A DNA stretch of 64,000 nt from Adenophora triphylla var. japonica (GCA_022495995.1 JAFEMH010007442.1:1-64000); one strand, 5' to 3'; positions 44,960 to 57,405 are shown, numbered from the stretch's first letter. Notes: generated by a model from the sequence alone, not told the origin. Made by a program: numbers and translations.

Positions 44960-45725
44960 TGACAAGGAGGAGTGACTGGCCTCCCCCCACCCATATCACA
45001 GTTGATGGGACTGGCGACCTGAGGGACAGGCTCAACCAACAAAGGGAACAAGAAGCCGACTTAGCTTAGAGAAGGCAGCTCGAGGCTGAGAGAGTTCAGC
45101 GTAGGTCACCCCCAAGAGGAGATTGATCACTTCACAGAAGAGATAAGAGAGAAAGGACTCCCCCAAGAGATGAAAGGAAGAGGATACACTCTAGAAGGGA
45201 GCACCACCAAGAGGAGGGACAGAAGTCCAATTCCATCTCCCATCCGAGAGGTGACCTGGATGTTAGGGAGCTTCTCAATCTGAAAATAAGGTTAGATGAT
45301 ATGGAGGCAGGTCGAAAAGCAACATATGGCAAGGTCGAACGAAATAATTGTACTCTTCGAACCTTGGCTAAGGGCATGCTCGACAAAGGTCCACCCGCAG
45401 GGTTCAAGTTGCCCGCACTAGAAAAATATTCTGGCACGACCAATGCTTTGAACCACATGTAACACTTTGAGGCCATTATGTGTTTGGTCTCTTCTGAGGA
45501 TGATGCGCTCTGTAAGGCATTACCAGCACCTTAACAGGTGCATCACTGACTTAGTTCCGCGGTCAATCAACTGGATGCATCAACTCATGGAGTTATATGA
45601 GGCTAGTGAGTTGACCAAAGGGGGATCAACCAAGACTGACAACAACAACAAGGGGAAAACAGAACTAGGACGACTGAGAGAGTCCCTGAAAGCTTTACCC
45701 CCTTACTGTCAGTCAGATTGAGATT
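44960..45725 (+). pseudogene. gag: Tat-C gag remnant
   Basis: Charged, R/E-rich stretch, then FKLPALEKYSGTTNALNHM (about 45403-45460) and FEAIMCLVSSEDDALCKA, the conserved Gag-core opening of this clade. It breaks at 45462 (TAA) and again near 45531. Most of the core appears deleted, because only about 190 bp separate it from the next recognisable part. Confidence 0.65.
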
Positions 45726-48700
45726 ATGAATACAGTCGACCTAGGTCCTCCAGCCCCCATGAACACCCAAAATAAGTTTAGGAGGGACAATGGCAAGTAT
45801 TGCAAGTACCACAAAGACACTAGACATACAACGGAGGAGCGTATGAGTTTGAAAAGGATCAATCAAAAGTGGGTGAATGAAGGCAGGTTGGACAGGTTTG
45901 TGAAGGGAGATCATCCTGCAGGGGGAGATCGACCATTCAGAGGGGTACCAGAGCCAAGGCAGCCTAGATTGACATTGGGGGTAATAGCTGAGGAAACAAG
46001 CAATACCGCACTTAAGCATAAGATCTTCCAATTGAATAAGGCTCTATATGTCCCACCTAGGAGTTGTGTACCGGATGACGTGATCAGTTTCTACCCATAC
46101 GAGCTGGCAGCTAGAACGACAGCAAGGGAACATATTTTGGTCATTCCAGCACTCATTGATGACTGTACCTCAAGCAGAATTTTGGTCGACACGGGAGCCT
46201 GCAAAGACATCCTCTACTACAAAACATTCCTAGATATCTGTCTGACAGACGTCAGGTTGTCACCGTACTCGGGTCGACTTTAGGGCTTCACCAACCAGAA
46301 GGTTGATGCCAAGGGTCAAATAGAGCTAGATCTGGATGTTGGACAACATCCCTTGAGGACCATAGCTAAGGTAACATTTATAGTAATTGACATTATAAGT
46401 GATTACCATGCTATACTAGGAATACCTGGACATGTCGCCCTAGGAATGGTGCCCTTCATCCCTCATCAAATGATCAATTTACCCACCATGCATGACTAGG
46501 GAGTACCTATATCACGTGCTTCGATCCAAGAAAATGAGGGAGTTAGATATAAACACTCCAGAAGCTAGCTGGAAAATTTCAAAGTCTGTCACAACGACTT
46601 CCAGGTTAGCCCCAATTCAGTGTGTGGAGGAAGAAATTGACTTAATGCTAGAAGAGGCGACCTATCCCTCACATAAATTAGTCATGGTTGAGTCGACACG
46701 TCCCTCAGAAAGCAAACGGGCCACAACAGATACAGTTTTGATCGACCAGATCACCATTGGTGACCTATTCCTCCAAGTCAACCAAAACTCTGGGGCCACC
46801 AGTGGGGAAGTAACTATCGAGCTAGATGATATGATTGAGGCAGAAGCTCCACACTTAGGTGCAAAAGAAAGGAAAAGGGTCAGAGAGATTATCATTGAGA
46901 CCCTACAGTTTAGAGATGGCCCGGAGCTAGAGCCAGTGGATGAGCTGAAAGAAATAGAAGTCAACCTATCTTACCCCGAGCAGAAAATCAAGATAGGTAG
47001 ACAGTTGTCACCAGAAGAAAAGGTTGAGATAGCTGATTTGTTAAAAGAAAGTACGGACGTCTTTTCATGGAAAGTAGAAGACATGAGGGGAGTCAAGGAA
47101 GAGATCGTCGTGCATCACCTTGATGTCATCCCTACCATGAAATTCAAAAGCCAGAAACTGAGATCTTTGCTCGTGACAAGGAAATAGCTATCAAGCAAGA
47201 GGTAGACAAACTTCTCAGTGCATGTTTAATTAAGGAAGCATCCTACACCACTTGGCTAGGTAATGTGGTGATGGTTAAAAAAGCTAATGGGAAGTGAAGG
47301 ATGTGTGTCGAATTCACAGACCTAAACTTTGCTTGCCCCAAGGACAGTTACCCCCTTCCTCGAATAGACAAGTTTGTCGATTCAATTGCTGGACATGCCA
47401 CCCTCAGTTTTCTTGATGTTTACTCGTGCTACCACCAGATCATAATGCACAAGGATGATATCGAGAAAACAACCTTCCAAGCAGTAGGAGGGGTCTATTG
47501 CTACACCAAGATGCCATTTGGGGGTTTAAAGAATGCCGGAGCAACTTATAAAAGAATGGTAAATAGAGTCTTTACTAGTCAGATTGGCCAAAACATGGAG
47601 GCCTACATTGACTACATGGTCATCAAAACCAAGTCTGGTCGTCATGTAGTCGACCTAAGGGAAACATTCTCCAATCTACGGGCAAATGACATGAATCGAT
47701 CTAAACCCGAGCAAGTATGTATTTGGGGTGGAAGCTTGCAAATTTTTGGGCTTTATGGCATCACAGAGAGGTATTAAAGCCAATCCGAGAGAAGATCAAA
47801 GCCTTAATTGAAATCGGGAGTCTACGTGCATCAAGGAAGTTCAATGCTTGAATGGTAGGGTCATTTGCTTTGGGTCGTTTTATAGACAAGTCGGTTGAGA
47901 GGTCTCCCCTTCTTCAAAACTTTGAGCGGGACGAAAGCCTTTGAGTAGACGGCCGAATGTTCCTCGTCAATCCAATAGCTCAAGGAATACTCGCCGCTCC
48001 TCCATTGCTTAGTAGCCCGTTTCAAGGGGAAAACTTGTATGTCTACCTATCAGTCGGAGATCGAGCAGTTTCTACATTGTCGTGCTAACCAATGCCCCAT
48101 TGAGGAAGATACTCCATAAACTTGAAAGCTCAGGTCGACTACTCAACTGGTCTATAGAGTTTACAGAGTTCGACATCGAGTATAGGCCTCCAAAAAACAT
48201 ACAAGCCCAACCACTTGTTGATTTTTTGGTCGTTCTTACGTTCACAAAAGAGGATAACATAGAGACTACTCCAAGAAAGGGCTTGAAGGGGAAAGAGCCA
48301 TCAAGCCAATAGCCAGTGAGTTTACCCGATGATTGCTGGAGAGTTTTACTCGAACGAATCTGTTACAAAGAATGTTAGTGGAGCTGGAATTGTATTGATA
48401 GAGCCAGAAAGTGGTAGGGCATTTGAAGAAGCTCTAAGGTTCAAATTTCAAGCCTCCAATAACCAGGCCGAGTATGAGGCCTTGATTGTGGCAATTGAAT
48501 ATGCTAGATGTTTTGGGGCGACCAAGATCATTGCTTACTATGACTCCCAACTGATTGTGCATCAAGTCAAATGAGATTATGAAGTGCTTAATCCAGTTCT
48601 GATCAAATATTGCAAGCTACTGAAAAGGCTAATCCAAGACCTGGAATTTTGGGAAATACAGAGGGTAGGCCGTGAAGAAAATGAATTGGCCGATCTACTC

Positions 48701-48760
48701 TCCAAGTTGGCCACTTCAGACGATCAGCATGGTCAACCAAACTAGTAATTATAGCAACCA
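45726..48760 (+). pseudogene. Tat-C zinc motif, protease, reverse transcriptase, RNase H
   Basis: KYCKYHKDTRHTTEER (about 45798-45845) has the Tat C-x2-H-x4-H zinc pattern but lacks the last Cys (Arg instead). Protease: RILVDTGACKDILYY (about 46177-46222), stop TAG 46281, then a G-x-P-G-x-x-x-L block. RT begins after 46950; TGA in G-K-stop-R-M-C (47296-47298) replaces the usual Trp codon. CPKDSYPLPRIDKFVDSIAG and MPFGGLKNAGATYKRMV follow, and the catalytic site reads YIDY instead of Y-V-D-D (47603-47614), so the second Asp is lost. The RT end and RNase H (48082-48574; YEALIVAIEYARCFGATK, DSQLIVHQVK) carry further stops. Confidence 0.82.
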
Positions 48761-48787
48761 ACATACGAAAGAGTGTAGTTTATATGC

Positions 48788-50038
48788 TTGGTCAATGGAT
48801 CTAAGTGTTGGATTGATGAGGTAAGGACCTACATCAAAACGGGCGAGCTATCGGAAGATGAGCAAAAGGCAAGATTGATAAGGAAGAAATATCCTAGGTT
48901 TACCATATATGGGGATGCCTTGTTCAGAAGGTCCTTCATCAAGCCATTTTTGAGGTGTGTTCACCCTCTAGAGGTCTTTCAACTCATATTTGAAGTGCAT
49001 TGTGGAATCTGTGGAGGACACTCGGGGGACAGAACTTTGGCAGACAAGATACATATGTTAGGGTATAATTAGCCTCATATAAGGGAAGATGCTCGTGAGT
49101 TCGTCCAGAAGTGTGAAAAATGCCAAAGATATGGCGACCTACCAAGGCTCCCAACCACCGAGCAATAACCTGTGATTGCAGCTTGGCTGTTCGACATGTG
49201 GGGGGTAGATTTGATCAGACCCTTCCCACCCACCCATGGAAATTACAATTATGTGATCGTGGCTATTGACTACTTCACCAAGTGGATTGAGGCAAAACCT
49301 TGATAAAAAATCAAAGATGAAAAAGCCATCAACTTCATCCACGATTACATTTGGTGTCGCTTTGGGGTGCCACACTCAATTGTTTCGAACAACAGGCTAC
49401 AATTTTCAATTGCTTTTGAAACAAAGATGAAGAGATTGGGAGTCAAACACTGGAAGTTAACAGTTGCCTATCCCCAAGGTAACGGGCAAGCAGAAGCGGC
49501 TAATAAATTAGTGTTGACAGCCCTAAGTAAGGATCTAATTGGACAAGCTGGCAGATGGTTGGACAAACTACCCATTGCACTTTGGGCAGTCCGCACAACC
49601 ACACGAGGGCCTACCGGGGAAACCCCAATTGCTCTCACGTTTCGGTCGAAATCCATAGCACGTGCCAAGCTACGAATTCCTACAACAAGGGTAGCTTTGT
49701 TTGATTAGAATCAAAATGACTCCAACAGATTGATCGACCTGGACCTACTGGAGGAAAAACGGATGACTACCCAACTTAGGATGGTCAATTACAAATAGAA
49801 AACTAAGGGGTATCACGATAAGAAAGTAAAAAAGAGTATTTTAATGTGGGGGACTACGTCTTACGGAAGATCGAGGTAATTGGATGGAAAGCTGAACAGA
49901 ACAAATTGTCTCCAAACTAGGAATGACCCTACATTGTTACAAGGGTTGTTAAAGAGGGGACCTACATGATTGGCCATCCGGGAGGCGACGAGCTAAAGCA
50001 TCCTTGGCATGCTAGCCACTTAGTTAAATATTATTTTT
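48788..50038 (+). pseudogene. Tat-C integrase
   Basis: H2C2 zinc region around HCGICGGHSGDRTLA and CEKCQRYGD (48999-49140). Core: DMWGVDLIRPFPPTHGNY (first Asp present, about 49196-49246) and AIDYFTKWIEAKP. The second catalytic position reads SNNRLQF where SDNGTQF-type sequence is usual (Asp to Asn). AYPQGNGQAEAANK has Gln-Ala-Glu, and TTRGPTGETPIALTF follows. Stops at 49194 region, 49303 and later. The C-terminal domain to 50038 is broken. Could not catalyse integration. Confidence 0.82.
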
Positions 50039-50159
50039 GATTGAGATCTTTATGTAACGATCCACTTTAGCAATAAAAAGGGACCCCCCAAAGTTCTATT
50101 CACATTACCATGTTATGATTGCAACATATTTAATTCAGGTCCGACTCTTAGTCGATCTC

Positions 50160-50475
50160 AAAATATTTAACAGGCTCGACCAGAGTCCTAAGTCAACTTC
50201 GTTCTTAAACAGGTTTGACTGAAGTCTTGAGTCAGTCTCGTACCTAAATAAGCTCGACTAAAACCTTGGTCAGCTTCATTTTTAAACAAGCTCGACAAAA
50301 ACCTTAGTCAGCTTCTTTCTGAAACAAGCTCGACTAAAACCTTAGTCAACTTCGTACTTAAACAAGCTCGACTAAAATCTTAGTCAGCTTCGTTCTTAAA
50401 TAGGTTCGACCTAAGCCTTGGTCAATCTCGTTTTGCAAAATTGATCCGACTAAGGCTTTGGTCGATCCCTTGCTT
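50160..50475. repeat. 38-bp tandem array with internal dyad
   Basis: About eight units of roughly 38 bp built on 'aaacaagctcgactaaaacc ttagtcagcttcgt', best preserved at 50285-50400. Each unit contains gactaaaaccttagtc, an imperfect inverted repeat. It lies between the convergent ends of integrase (+) and the antisense gene (-). Confidence 0.85.
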
Positions 50476-50728
50476 AACCTAGTTCGACAGAAGAATAAAA
50501 AAACATGGATCAGACAAAAATGATTCAAACCAACTAGCATATAAATCGTAAGTCCCCCAAAAGCGGGCCAGGACTTGCCAAAGTACAAAATATTGCAAGT
50601 TAAAATGCCTCCCAAATCGATCCAAGGCATAAATGAGTAAAAAATTGTTTGAGACTTGTTCATTACAAAAACATAAATTAAGGGAATCTATCTTGATGAT
50701 CTTCATCATGGTTCTCTTGCCCCTGCTC

Positions 50729-53700
50729 CTACCCTTGCCCTGGCTGCTGCTGCTCCTGGTGCTCGACCTCTTGGAACACTTGGTTTTGGATGATTTCATA
50801 AACCTCATCAGCCTCCTCAAGCTCTTGGAGTGTAGAATTGAAGTTATTGGGCTTTGCTGATAGGGAAACCCAAGGCTCAAGTCCGTCCTCAGCGTCTTTC
50901 GTAGCTATGACAGCTATGTCATTTTCATTGTAGGGCACAAGGGAGTGACCCGTATGAGCTGCCTCATCATATCGATCGACAAAGGACCATTAGGCTAATT
51001 TCTCAATAGGTAGCTCGACTAAGGGATCTACCAAGGCTCGTCGTGCCATGTGCTGGCGCCTGACATCAAAGAAGTCCCTAACTCGGGACACGATGATGCT
51101 ATAGCACACATCACTATTTTCAAACTGCTCGACGACAGCCTTCTCCCTAGCTTGGGCCTCCTCCTCCCATCTAGCTCGGGCTGCCTGCTGGTCCTCGCTC
51201 ATATATTATCATTTGATTATTGCGATCCTGGACCATCTCAGAGAGCTCTCCTACCTCCTCTTCAAGCCTTGTCTTCTTCTGCTTGGTAAGAGCTGCTTCT
51301 TCCTCCAGAGCAGCCTTAGTCAAAGCTCAATAATCCACTTGGGTTTGAAGAAGAACGTTTTTCCTTAGCAATCATCATGGTGGCCAAAGCGTCATCCCTC
51401 TCCTTCTCAGCACTGAAGTGGGCGGCCTGCAAAGCTCGGCATTGGGAATCAGAGTCCTTCATTTTTTGCCTAAGCTTAGCAGCCTCCCTCGCCTTTCTGG
51501 ACTAGTTGGCAGAGGCAATCTGCTCCATTTCAATGGCAGCCCGCCACCTGCACTTAGCTTGCTCCGTCAGGGCAAGGGACTACACGACAAAAAGAAGACA
51601 GTCAGAACAATGACGACCAAAATAACTACGATCAAATGAAACAAAAAATTGAGAAGTGGTACCTCGGAAGTGAGCAGGCCAGACCTATCGCTGTACTCCT
51701 TAGCCCTAAGACCCTCCTCAATTAATTGGTCCAGCAGATCCCGATCAGCGGCCCTCCTTATAATGACTTGACCCAATCCCATTTCTGGATATTTGTGGCT
51801 TAATGAATTGATGCCCGTGAGGGGAGGGACATCACTGATCTTCTCAACAACTTCCTGCACCTCCTCAGTGCTTCTAGCAGAAGGAGCTTGGGGGGAGGAG
51901 GGCTAGAGGTAGAACTGGCCACCCTAGAAGTTCCAGCGTGATTAGAGACCAGCTCGGTACGTGACCTCTTCTTGAGTCGACTACGTGGTGGGTCGACCTC
52001 AATCTCTTCTAGCTCGTCGACATCGAGCTCTAGGTCAACAATGTTGTGGGGATCTACCCCCGTTGAGCTTTGCCTGGGCTCAGAGCCCGATACATTCTCA
52101 GTCGACACGTCGACTTCCCCCTCACCTCCATACAACTCCACCTGAGGTTGATGCTCAATGGGATCAACTTGCACAGTCCCATCCACGGGGATCATTCCAA
52201 CTCTTTCTTTAGGGAGCAAGGCATTTCGATCCATTGCCTCCTTCTCCCTGCTAGCATGAGCATTGGCAGCTCTATGTGCTTTCTTGTTCCTCCTCCTATC
52301 ACCCAGGTCCACAATCCTACTCATTGGCGCTTCTTGTTGTGGGGTAAGAACCGCACGATAAAAAAGAAGATGGCTAGCAAAGAAGTATGCGAGCAAAGTG
52401 ATGAAAAAATTATAAAAATAATGGTATAAGTACTTATCCACCATAATGGAAAAGGCCTTTGTAGTGGCCCAGTTTCTTTTTGCAAAGTGACACTGGGATT
52501 CAAACCTTTCCCTCTCATGAATCACCAGTCCGAGTATCTAAGGCTTCTGATTATTGGGACAAGAGGGGCTACTTCTCTATCTCCATCCAACATCATCCCA
52601 GCCTGGCTGAAGAAGTCCTTGTCCGACCCTAATATGGCCCAGCTTATGGTGCTCCTCCGAGCCACCAGCGTCAACCTATGAGTGAGCTCAATGCTCCACT
52701 CTGGGACCCATTAATCTTCCTCCTTCATAGGTACCGTATCTGCCTTGGGCAAAGGGAACTCCCATCCATTTCTACTCTCAACAAGAATCATATGGTTGTT
52801 CCACCCAGAAACCTTATTGGGCTAATTGATGAATAGTTTGGGGGCCTTGGCCTTTACAGGGGTACTAAACCCGAAAGTCTTCTCGTTCATAAATACCTTA
52901 AAAAATCTCCTAAATACGTGCATACATAGCTCATACCCCACAAACCTACTCACCATGGCAAATCATATAAGTACCCTAACTGTGTTGGTGCCCAATTGCA
53001 TGGGGACAATGGCCAAACACTCAAGAAATTCACAAATGAAGGGGTCAAGGGGTAGACGTAGGCCGGCCTCAAACTGGCTGTAGTAGAAGGCTACATTGGT
53101 TTTGCTCAATCCCCAATGGATCCAAGATTGGGCCTTCCTCTGCCTCTCAGTAAAGTGGGTTAGATAAAAATCATCACGGGGCACCTCAAAAAAATCATGA
53201 AGGATCTTAATGCGGGACTCAACATTCTTCCTCCCAATGGCCAGCTTGGGGGGCCACATACCCCCTTTTGTTACGGCCTGGCACCACGATCGAGCAAAAT
53301 TTGTCTTCGATATTCCCGAAGGAGATCGACGTTGTATGTTTGAAGGTTGTTGATCTACCATATCTACAGAAGACACTGAAATAGGGGAATCAGACCTAGT
53401 TGAAGTATGTTTCGAACTATCTAAGGGCGACCTAGATTCTCATTGGAATGGTAACCTCTCACGAGGGAAAGGTGGTTTGTTGGACTTAATATAGAAGATG
53501 ATAAGGTGATCGATTAACTTATTGAAGAGATGAAAGCGAATAATCCCTGGATCATCCGCCTCCAAATTCCCCATGCTCTCACCTAGGGGAACATCTATCT
53601 CGCCATAAAACAAACTTCACCTATGTAAAATGGTGATACACTCCTCTCTGGTCAGTTCTCTCCATGGGCTCTCTGATCGTTTGTAAATCCTAAGGTTAAC

Positions 53701-53751
53701 ACAATTATACCCATATCTAGCCCCTATCTCGAAGCCAAAGGTTCTAGCCAT
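50729..53751 (-). pseudogene. Antisense spliced gene of Tat-C ('putative gypsy type transposon'/Transposase_28-like)
   Basis: Minus-strand ATG at 53751 (MARTFGFEIGARYGYNCVN). After a TGA near 53620 the frame continues and includes FYYSQFEAGLRLPLDPFICE (about 53085-53026) and LAIVPMQLGTNTVRVLI, the core of the plant 'putative gypsy type transposon' family (Pfam Transposase_28). Further exons: a stretch to about 52440; a candidate intron 52430-52330; a charged region (GDRRRNKKAHRAANAHASRE) with acidic and Pro/Ser-rich parts; a clear intron at 51662-51580 (GTACCA..GTGTAG); a coiled-coil tail; and a Q/E-rich end (EHQEQQQPGQG, stop near 50729). The protein is not a transposase by any visible catalytic motif. 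Function unknown. Several stops, so a relic. Confidence 0.65.
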
Positions 53752-54114
53752 GGCTGAATAAAAAGGGGAAGATTGAAAAGTTTGGAAAGGTTTGGAATCC
53801 TTCCTTATATACCACTCATTTTACTTGCCTGAATTGGAAAGGGTTGGAGACACAAATGTTTTAATGTCGGAATAAAGGCTCAACGCCAGTTCCCAATGCA
53901 GTTGTCCAATCGCCAGAACTATCCCATTTATGCAGAAATTACGTCTCATTAAACAGCGTATCCAACCACCAAAAGTCAATCTTCGAGAGCGACCTACATC
54001 TATTAAGTCGACCCTCCACCGGTGCACTACATAAGTCAACACAAATTTTTCTATGAACTTCCTGTTCCGACAAAGTCAACCCAGAAAGTTGGGGGCCACT
54101 AAACGGAATAAAAG

Positions 54115-54587
54115 TGACGGGTCAGACCCAATGTATAAAGCCCGACATCTTGATCATTACAAATATACAACAAATGAATGGGCCTACCCAATTGTTGCAA
54201 TCCTACCGGCCCACCTGCAAAGATCAGTCGATCAAGCTCATTGTATGACCTCCCTTGGTCCCGACCTAGATTCGTCCAACATATGCCCTCCTACGTAAGC
54301 AATTTTTGTCTAGCCACGGCATGAATTCAGGTTGCCTCGAATAATCAGGCGACCTCGAGCAAACAAAACATGTGTCTATACACGTCGTATCTGTAACCGT
54401 CTCTTACAAATGCGGAGACCCTTACGCCTCAATCATCTCCATGATCTAAGGGATTCGTAAACATACAATATGACCACTATACCAGACAACATAAAACGTT
54501 AAAAGGTAATTTTATATTCACTATTTGAGATTTAAGTCATTACATACATATATCTTATAATCACGCCGAATGTTATTAGTCGTATAC
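54115..54587 (+). mobile_element. Tat-C 3' LTR, first about 473 bp
   Basis: Starts TGACGGGTCAGACCC after a purine tract (ggaataaaag; also ttggggg at 54089). Aligns with the inverted LTR 20397-20972. Interrupted by the Tork insertion at 54588; the rest is beyond the window. Confidence 0.65.
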
Positions 54588-55104
54588 TGTTGGATGTAAT
54601 TGCTCGATGTCCTGGCAAAGGGCCCAGTGCCCTCCGCGGTATGGTATGACTCAATTCTCCGTCGCGAGGCGGGTGCCCCATGCTGGCCGAGGCGAGCGCC
54701 TGGAAGGCAGTAGGTCTGAGGCGTGGGCAGCAGCTTTGAGGTGGGTGCATGGTGCAGGGCTGGGCGAGTGCCTCGAGTCCAGAAGGTTTGGCCGAGGCTT
54801 GTCAAGGCCCAGGTGGGCGCCTGGGATGTCTGGGGCGGGCGCCTGGCGTGATGGGGGGGGGAGGGGTTTGGGCCTACGGGCTTCTGTGTTATTTTGGTCC
54901 TGGTTAGGCTAGGGTTTGTATCATATAAGTAGAGATATAAGTAGAGATTGTAACCCTATGTAATCATATGAGACATTGCACATAATAATACAGAGGCAAA
55001 GTTCAAAACCCCAATTACATCTCTTTCTCTTTCGATTTCTCAATTGCTTGTTTGTGTGTGTTCTTGGTTATTGTTCAATTGGCTTCCGCTGCAATTGTAC
55101 AACA
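54588..55104 (+). mobile_element. 5' LTR of Tork element (517 bp)
   Basis: TGTTGGATG..TACAACA. The first 46 bp recur at 60960-61005 with a few differences. Confidence 0.93.
54668..54929 (+). promoter_or_regulatory. Tork U3: repeated GGCGRGYGCCTGG motif and TATA-like box
   Basis: Copies at 54668, 54691, 54762, 54812 and 54834. Two contain the palindrome GGCGCC. A TATA-like catataag is at 54922-54929. Repeated U3 boxes acting as enhancers are known in Tnt1 and Tto1. Confidence 0.5.
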
Positions 55105-55106
55105 AC

Positions 55107-55118
55107 TGGTATCAGAGC
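55107..55118 (+). other. Primer-binding site, initiator tRNA-Met
   Basis: TGGTATCAGAGC, perfect copia PBS, two bases after the LTR. Confidence 0.95.
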
Positions 55119-55127
55119 ACGGCTGTG

Positions 55128-55960
55128 ATAGCTGGGGTTAATTCTATCACCGTGAAGTTCGATGTTCAGAAATTCGATGGGCATGGAAACTTTGCATTGT
55201 GGCAAAAGAGGGTGAAGGATTTTCTGGTTCAAGCAGGCTTGGGAAAGGTTCTTCGACATTCGACTAAACCCGCTGATATCGAAGAAGGTCCATGGAAGGA
55301 GTTGCAAGAAAGGGCTGTATCCTCAATACGACAGTGCCTTGCGGATGAGGTGGTGTATCATGTGATTGATGAGGAATCACCGACGAAGGTTTGGGAGATT
55401 TTGGAGGCCAGGTATATGTCAAAATCGTTGTCGAAGTTGCATCTTAAGCAACGACTGTATGGGCTTATGAAGGCAGAGGGTTCGGATCTTGAATCCCATA
55501 TCCACACGTTTAATCAAATACTCAATGATTTGGTTAGGGTGGATGTAATGTTTGAGGAGGAGGACAAGGCATTGATGCTGTTGAATTCGTTGCCAACTTC
55601 TTCGACATACGAAAACCTTATTACTACGTTGACTTGGGGGAAGGATACTGTGGAATTGCAACTGGTCACAGAAGCTCTTCTAGCTTTTCAAACGGAAGAA
55701 GTCCGTTGATGAACCTCCGGGCGAGGGGTAATTTGTGAAGGAGAATTAGGAACGTGGGAGAGCCCAGTTCCGGGATAGTTCGCAGAGGCAGAATTCCCGT
55801 TCGCAGTCAAGGAAGAAGTATAAGGGGAATTGTTTCAAGTATGAGCAGAAGGGACACAAGAGGCAGAATTGTTCGGAAAAGGGGAACGGTAAAGGTAAAG
55901 AAAGCTCTTCAAAGTCAGTTAATGTGGTTGAAGATTGCTCAGAGGACGTGGATGGTGACA
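55128..55960 (+). pseudogene. gag: Tork gag, start codon lost
   Basis: The reading begins at ATA GCT GGG (55128), where ATG would be expected. It continues with VKFDVQKFDGHGNFALWQKR and the UBN2-type copia Gag domain (YMSKSLSKLHLKQRLYGLM; LLNSLPTSSTYENLITTL) to a frameshift/stop at 55707. In the next frame the zinc knuckle reads CFKYEQKGHKRQNC (about 55836-55877), with Tyr replacing the second Cys. Both defects would disable Gag. Confidence 0.85.
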
Positions 55961-57405
55961 TGCTCATGACTTCAACAGCTGTGGAGCACCCGACAGATTG
56001 CTAGATTCTAGATTCGGCATGTTCGTTTCATTTGACGGCGAATCGTTATTGGTTCGATACCTATAGGTCAGTTAATTCTGGTATAGTTACTATGGGTAAT
56101 GGTGCTACATGTAAAATTGCTGGCATAGGAACTATAAGAATTAAGATGTATGATGGTGTAGTTAGAACGTTATGTGATGTTAGACATGTACCAGAGGTTT
56201 CTAAAAATTTGATTTCATTGGGTATCTTGGATGCTAACGGTATGACCTATAAAGCACAAGGTGGAGTATTGAAAGTAGTTAAGGGTGCTATGGTTGTGAT
56301 GAAGGGTGAAAAGGGCTCTAAGAACATTTACAGGTTGCTAGGAAGCACGGTTGTAGGTGGAGTCACATCCGTTGAGTCTGAGGTTGATACTGATGCCCCT
56401 TTATGGCATATGAGGCTTGGCCACATGGGTGAAAGGGGGATGAATGAACTTCATAAAAGAAAGTTGTTGAAGAGTGTAAAGACTTGTAAACTTGAGTTTT
56501 GCAAGTATTGTGTTCTTGGAAAGCAGAACAAGGTGAAATTCAAGATGGGTAAACACACGACAAAGGGCATTCTCGATTATGTTCACTCAGATGTGTGGGG
56601 GCCGGTTAGAATAGAATCAAGGGGTGGACATTATTACTTCGTGATGTTTATTGATGGTTTTTTTAAGAAGGTTTGGGTTTACTTCATGAGGCACAAGTCA
56701 GAAACTTTTGAGAAGTTCAAGGTGTGGAAAGCTAATGTGGAAAATCAAACGGGGCGAAAAATCAAGTGTTTGAGAAGTGATAATGGGACAGAGTACACAA
56801 ATGGCGAGTTCAAGAAGTTCTGTAGAGAGCATGGAGTCAAGAGGCACTACACAGTACGCAAGACACCACAGCAAAATGGTATGGCTGAAAGGATGAATAG
56901 AACCATTGCAGAAAGGGCTAGGTGTCTACGATTCAATGCAGGGTTGGCGAAGAACTTTTGGGCTGATGCGGTGAGTATGGCATGTTTCTTGATAAACAGA
57001 TCACCTAGAGTCTCTTTGGATAACAGATTTGCGGAGGAGGTATGGACGGGTAATGAGGTAGACTTCACCGATATCCGGGTGTTTGGGTGTCCATCCTATA
57101 CGCATATTCCTGTTGAAGAGAGGTCGAAGCTTGACCCAAAGTCAAAATAGTGTATCTTTCTCGGGTATGAAATAGGTGTGAAAGGATGCAAGCTTTGGGA
57201 TCCCAAGTTAAGCAAGGTGGTGATCAGTAGGGATGTAGTTTTTGATGAAAAGGCTATGTTGAAGTGTACTCAAGATGATAAGGAGAAGGTGCCAGAAAGC
57301 AAAAGGAGCGAGAAGCAGGTCATTGAGGTGGAGTTACATGAGGATGAAGCTGATACAGATCTCACTCTTCTGGATTCAGAGGTAACTACACAGGAAAAGG
57401 GCTAG
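55961..57405 (+). pseudogene. Tork protease and integrase, few stops
   Basis: TAG (56002-56004) directly precedes I-L-D-S-A, the copia protease active site, at the place of the usual Trp codon. The frame then runs open to 57150. Pre-integrase zinc region: H-M-R-L-G-H..CKYCVLGKQNK (56407-56530). Core: VHSDVWGPVRIES (Asp), LRSDNGTEYTNGEF (Asp) and TPQQNGMAERMNRTIAERAR (Glu), so all three catalytic residues remain. TAG at 57148 interrupts before CIFLGYE, and the same frame continues to TAG 57403. One of the better-preserved integrases in the window. Confidence 0.9.

Larger units (their letters stand above)
44950..54587 (+). mobile_element. Tat-type Ty3/gypsy element 'Tat-C', 5' truncated, 3' LTR interrupted
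   Basis: Plus-strand gag remnant, protease, RT, RNase H and integrase, then a 38-bp tandem array, an antisense gene and a 3' LTR start at 54115. The 5' LTR, PBS and N-terminal gag are missing at the junction with the Athila LTR (44949). The Tork element cuts its 3' LTR at 54587. Catalytic residues are mutated in both RT and integrase. Confidence 0.82.

Noticed and set aside
50160..50475. Regular 38-bp repeats as a CRISPR-like array
   Set aside because: Units are contiguous with no unique spacers, and the context is a plant retrotransposon.
51567..51680. Second hydrophobic run on the minus strand
   Set aside because: It is readthrough of the clear intron 51580-51662.
52320..52520. Hydrophobic, membrane-like stretch on the minus strand suggesting an envelope protein
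   Set aside because: It spans a predicted intron of the antisense gene, so the hydrophobicity comes from AT-rich intron sequence.
54607..54912. 101-codon Gly/Arg-rich ORF
   Set aside because: It coincides with the GC-rich repeated U3 boxes of the Tork LTR.
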